Below are positions 45,291 to 46,965 of a stretch of DNA of 46,965 nucleotides, one piece after another (positions within the stretch are counted from its first letter, which is position 1; each line of letters opens with the position of its first letter). The DNA comes from Prochlorococcus sp. AG-442-N17. Lineage in GTDB: Bacteria; Cyanobacteriota; Cyanobacteriia; PCC-6307; Cyanobiaceae. A model generated the notes under the pieces. It searched no databases. It was not told where the DNA came from and was given only the letters and a program-made list of their open reading frames with translations. The position numbers and the translations under genes are program-made. The DNA lies in the NCBI GenBank assembly GCA_003212375.1, contig QCPY01000009.1, positions 1 through 46,965 on the forward strand. Reading direction: 5' to 3'.

Positions 45291-46232
45291 ATGGCTTCAT
45301 CTCTATCTGCATCAACTGAACTGCCCAAAAGAAGGGGTAATGATCCAATTAGTTGGTATCTTTCTAATATTGGCCGCGTTCCTTTATTAACTCCTTCTGA
45401 GGAAATTGAATTAGGTAACCAAGTTCAAAAAATGATGATTCTCACTGAAGATGGTCAATTAAACGAAAAAACAAAAGATTTTACACCTCAAGAAAAAAGA
45501 ACAATAAAAATTGGTAGAAGATCTAAAGAGAGAATGATGAAAGCTAATTTAAGGTTAGTTGTCAGTGTTGCGAAAAAATATCAAGGTAAAGGATTAGAAC
45601 TTTTGGATCTAGTTCAAGAAGGTTCTTTAGGTTTAGAAAGAGCTGTTGAAAAGTTTGATCCTACCCGAGGATATAAGTTTTCAACATATGCCTTTTGGTG
45701 GATTCGCCAAAGTATGACAAGAGCTATTGCCTGTCAATCAAGAACTATTCGTTTACCTGTTCACTTAAGTGAGAGGCTTGCCACTATTAGGAAAGTAAGT
45801 AGGGAATTAGCTCATAAACTTGGAGCAATGCCAAGTAGAATTGAAATCGCAGAAGCTATGGAAATAGATGTAGAGGAACTTGATTCTGTATTAAGGCAAG
45901 CTTTATCTACTAGTAGTTTGGATGCGCCTGTAAATGGAGACGATGGGAGGAGTTTCTTGGGTGATCTTATAGCAGATAGTAATAATGAAGAGCCTTTAGA
46001 CCAAGTTGAGCAGAAAATGCACCAAGAGCAGTTAGGCAAGTGGTTAACTCATTTAAGTGAACAAGAACAACATGTTTTGAAGTTGCGATTTGGATTAGAT
46101 GGAAATGAGAGGCATACACTGGCAGAAATAGGCAGGCTATTAGAAGTTTCCAGAGAGAGGGTAAGACAGGTTGAACTAAAAGCTCTTAGGAAACTAAGAA
46201 ATTTAACCAGAAAATTACCCAGTGGAATTTGA
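45291..46232 (+). CDS. RpoD-family sigma factor (group 2 type)
   Basis: A 313-residue sigma-70 factor. It has region 1.2 (DPISWYLSNIGRVPLLTPSE), the full region 2 with the core-binding and -10 reading helices (LLDLVQEGSLGLERAVEKFD, then YKFSTYAFWWIRQSMTRAI), region 3, and region 4 with the -35 reading helix (TLAEIGRLLEVSRERVRQVE). It lacks the long acidic region 1.1 of primary SigA and so fits a non-essential group 2 factor of cyanobacteria, which set light, circadian or stress programmes. Which one cannot be told. One base separates its stop from that of pdhA. Confidence 0.93.
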   Translation: MASSLSASTELPKRRGNDPISWYLSNIGRVPLLTPSEEIELGNQVQKMMILTEDGQLNEKTKDFTPQEKRTIKIGRRSKERMMKANLRLVVSVAKKYQGKGLELLDLVQEGSLGLERAVEKFDPTRGYKFSTYAFWWIRQSMTRAIACQSRTIRLPVHLSERLATIRKVSRELAHKLGAMPSRIEIAEAMEIDVEELDSVLRQALSTSSLDAPVNGDDGRSFLGDLIADSNNEEPLDQVEQKMHQEQLGKWLTHLSEQEQHVLKLRFGLDGNERHTLAEIGRLLEVSRERVRQVELKALRKLRNLTRKLPSGI

Positions 46233-46233
46233 T

Positions 46234-46965
46234 TTATTCTTCAGCCCAAATATATTTTGTTAATTCTTGAGAAGGTGGTTCTGGTGCATTCAAAGCATTT
46301 TTAACAGACTCAGAGATTTCTAAATCTATTTTCTTTTCTATACTCTTTAATTCGTCTTCTCTTGCAAAATCTCCCTCGACCATAAGCTGCGCTAATTTCT
46401 TAATAGGATCTCTTTTTGCCCAGAATTCTTTTTCCTCTTCTGCTCTTAATTCATCTGGATCGGCCAAAGAATGCCCCCTAAATCTGTAAGTTAAGCATTC
46501 CAGTAAAGTAGGCCCCTCTCCTGCTCTTGCTCTTTCAACAGCTCTTTGTGCCGCGCCCCTCACAGCTAATACATCCATCCCATCAACTTCTTCACCATGC
46601 ATCCCGAAAGCTGATGCTTTTCTCCATATTTCTGGGTTGCTTGTTGCTCTGTCATGAGCCATTCCTATGGCCCATTTATTATTTTCAACTACAAAAATTA
46701 TTGGTAATTTCCATAACTGAGCCATATTAAGACATTCAAAGAATTGTCCATTATTACAAGTCCCATCTCCAAAGAAAGCAGCTGTTACTGCGTCGCTTTG
46801 GTTGTCACCTGCCACTTCTTTTTTGTATTTACTGGAAAAGGCTGCTCCCAAGGCTACTGGAATACCCTCACCAATAAAAGCATATCCTCCTAGCAGATGA
46901 TGTTCTTTCGAGAACAAATGCATAGAACCGCCTCTACCTTTACTGCATCCTGTCGCTTTACCGAA
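46234..46965 (-). CDS. pdhA: Pyruvate dehydrogenase E1 component, alpha subunit (5' end outside window)
   Basis: The thiamine-diphosphate subunit that decarboxylates pyruvate for acetyl-CoA. The frame runs to the window edge: [17 protein letters not shown] begins the visible part, so the ATG at 46923 is internal and about 100 residues are missing. The TPP motif is [20 protein letters not shown] followed by VENN. The phosphorylation-loop-like [14 protein letters not shown] is conserved. It works with E1 beta, E2 and Lpd (36265-37704). It is convergent with the sigma factor gene. Confidence 0.95.
   Translation of the reverse strand, partial: FGKATGCSKGRGGSMHLFSKEHHLLGGYAFIGEGIPVALGAAFSSKYKKEVAGDNQSDAVTAAFFGDGTCNNGQFFECLNMAQLWKLPIIFVVENNKWAIGMAHDRATSNPEIWRKASAFGMHGEEVDGMDVLAVRGAAQRAVERARAGEGPTLLECLTYRFRGHSLADPDELRAEEEKEFWAKRDPIKKLAQLMVEGDFAREDELKSIEKKIDLEISESVKNALNAPEPPSQELTKYIWAEE

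Noticed and set aside
1-46965. CRISPR array, insertion sequence, prophage, toxin-antitoxin or defence island
   Set aside because: No repeat-spacer pattern, transposase or integrase motif, or attachment-like duplication was seen; nearly all genes are housekeeping.

Overview
The window looks like core chromosome of a streamlined marine picocyanobacterium, most probably a high-light-adapted Prochlorococcus. The pointers are very AT-rich DNA (about 30 % GC by eye), tiny intergenic gaps, a high-light-inducible protein (Hli), a nickel superoxide dismutase locus, the clpR/clpP pair, cyanobacterial DUF1825, DUF3086 and DUF3119 proteins, and a cyanobacterial sigma factor of the RpoD family. The strain cannot be named from sequence alone. 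There is no prophage, insertion sequence, CRISPR array or obvious genomic island.

Layout. 1-4.5 kb: end of lpxB, exported msrA, pepA, a GIY-YIG-like protein and an orphan glycosyltransferase-like gene. 4.5-5.0 kb: a spacer with a 24-bp tandem repeat ahead of a DUF1825 gene. 5.0-11.5 kb: tyrS-pyrF on the plus strand, facing a minus-strand run of a GPH-type transporter, an MlaE-like lipid permease, DUF3119, DUF3086 and plsY. 11.6-14.6 kb: tRNA-Gly, a glycogen debranching enzyme, a 627-bp spacer and an HU gene with a clear intrinsic terminator. 14.7-16.1 kb: four small exported or membrane proteins and hli. 16.2-20.7 kb: a minus-strand run of PIN/TRAM protein, clpR, clpP, ilvC and cbiB. 20.8-28.0 kb: hemW, panB, the SRP RNA and a cell-wall/division cluster (miaB, ddl, unknown, ftsQ, ftsZ) behind tRNA-His. 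28.2-33.3 kb: an amidohydrolase plus FAD-oxidase pair, folC, argD and tRNA-Leu. 33.6-38.6 kb: two tiny overlapping ORFs, murA, a SpoU-type RNA methylase, lpd and trpC. 38.7-40.8 kb: nickel transporter, SodX protease, nickel SOD and an FKBP isomerase. 40.9-47 kb: lnt, mnmA, nnr, a group-2-type sigma factor and the 3' part of pdhA.

Together these genes serve housekeeping: lipid A, lipoprotein and phospholipid synthesis, peptidoglycan synthesis and septation, amino acids and vitamins, tRNA modification, proteolysis and defence against superoxide. I saw no convincing new multigene system. The most interesting points are at fine scale. Two genes (sodX and the SpoU methylase) have conserved N-termini that run upstream of any ATG/GTG/TTG. 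Two mRNAs (argD and miaB) start 5 and 7 nt after a tRNA 3' end. A pair of tiny membrane ORFs is joined by an ATGA overlap. A perfect 15-bp inverted repeat lies between ftsQ and ftsZ. Convergent genes are packed end to end almost without terminators.
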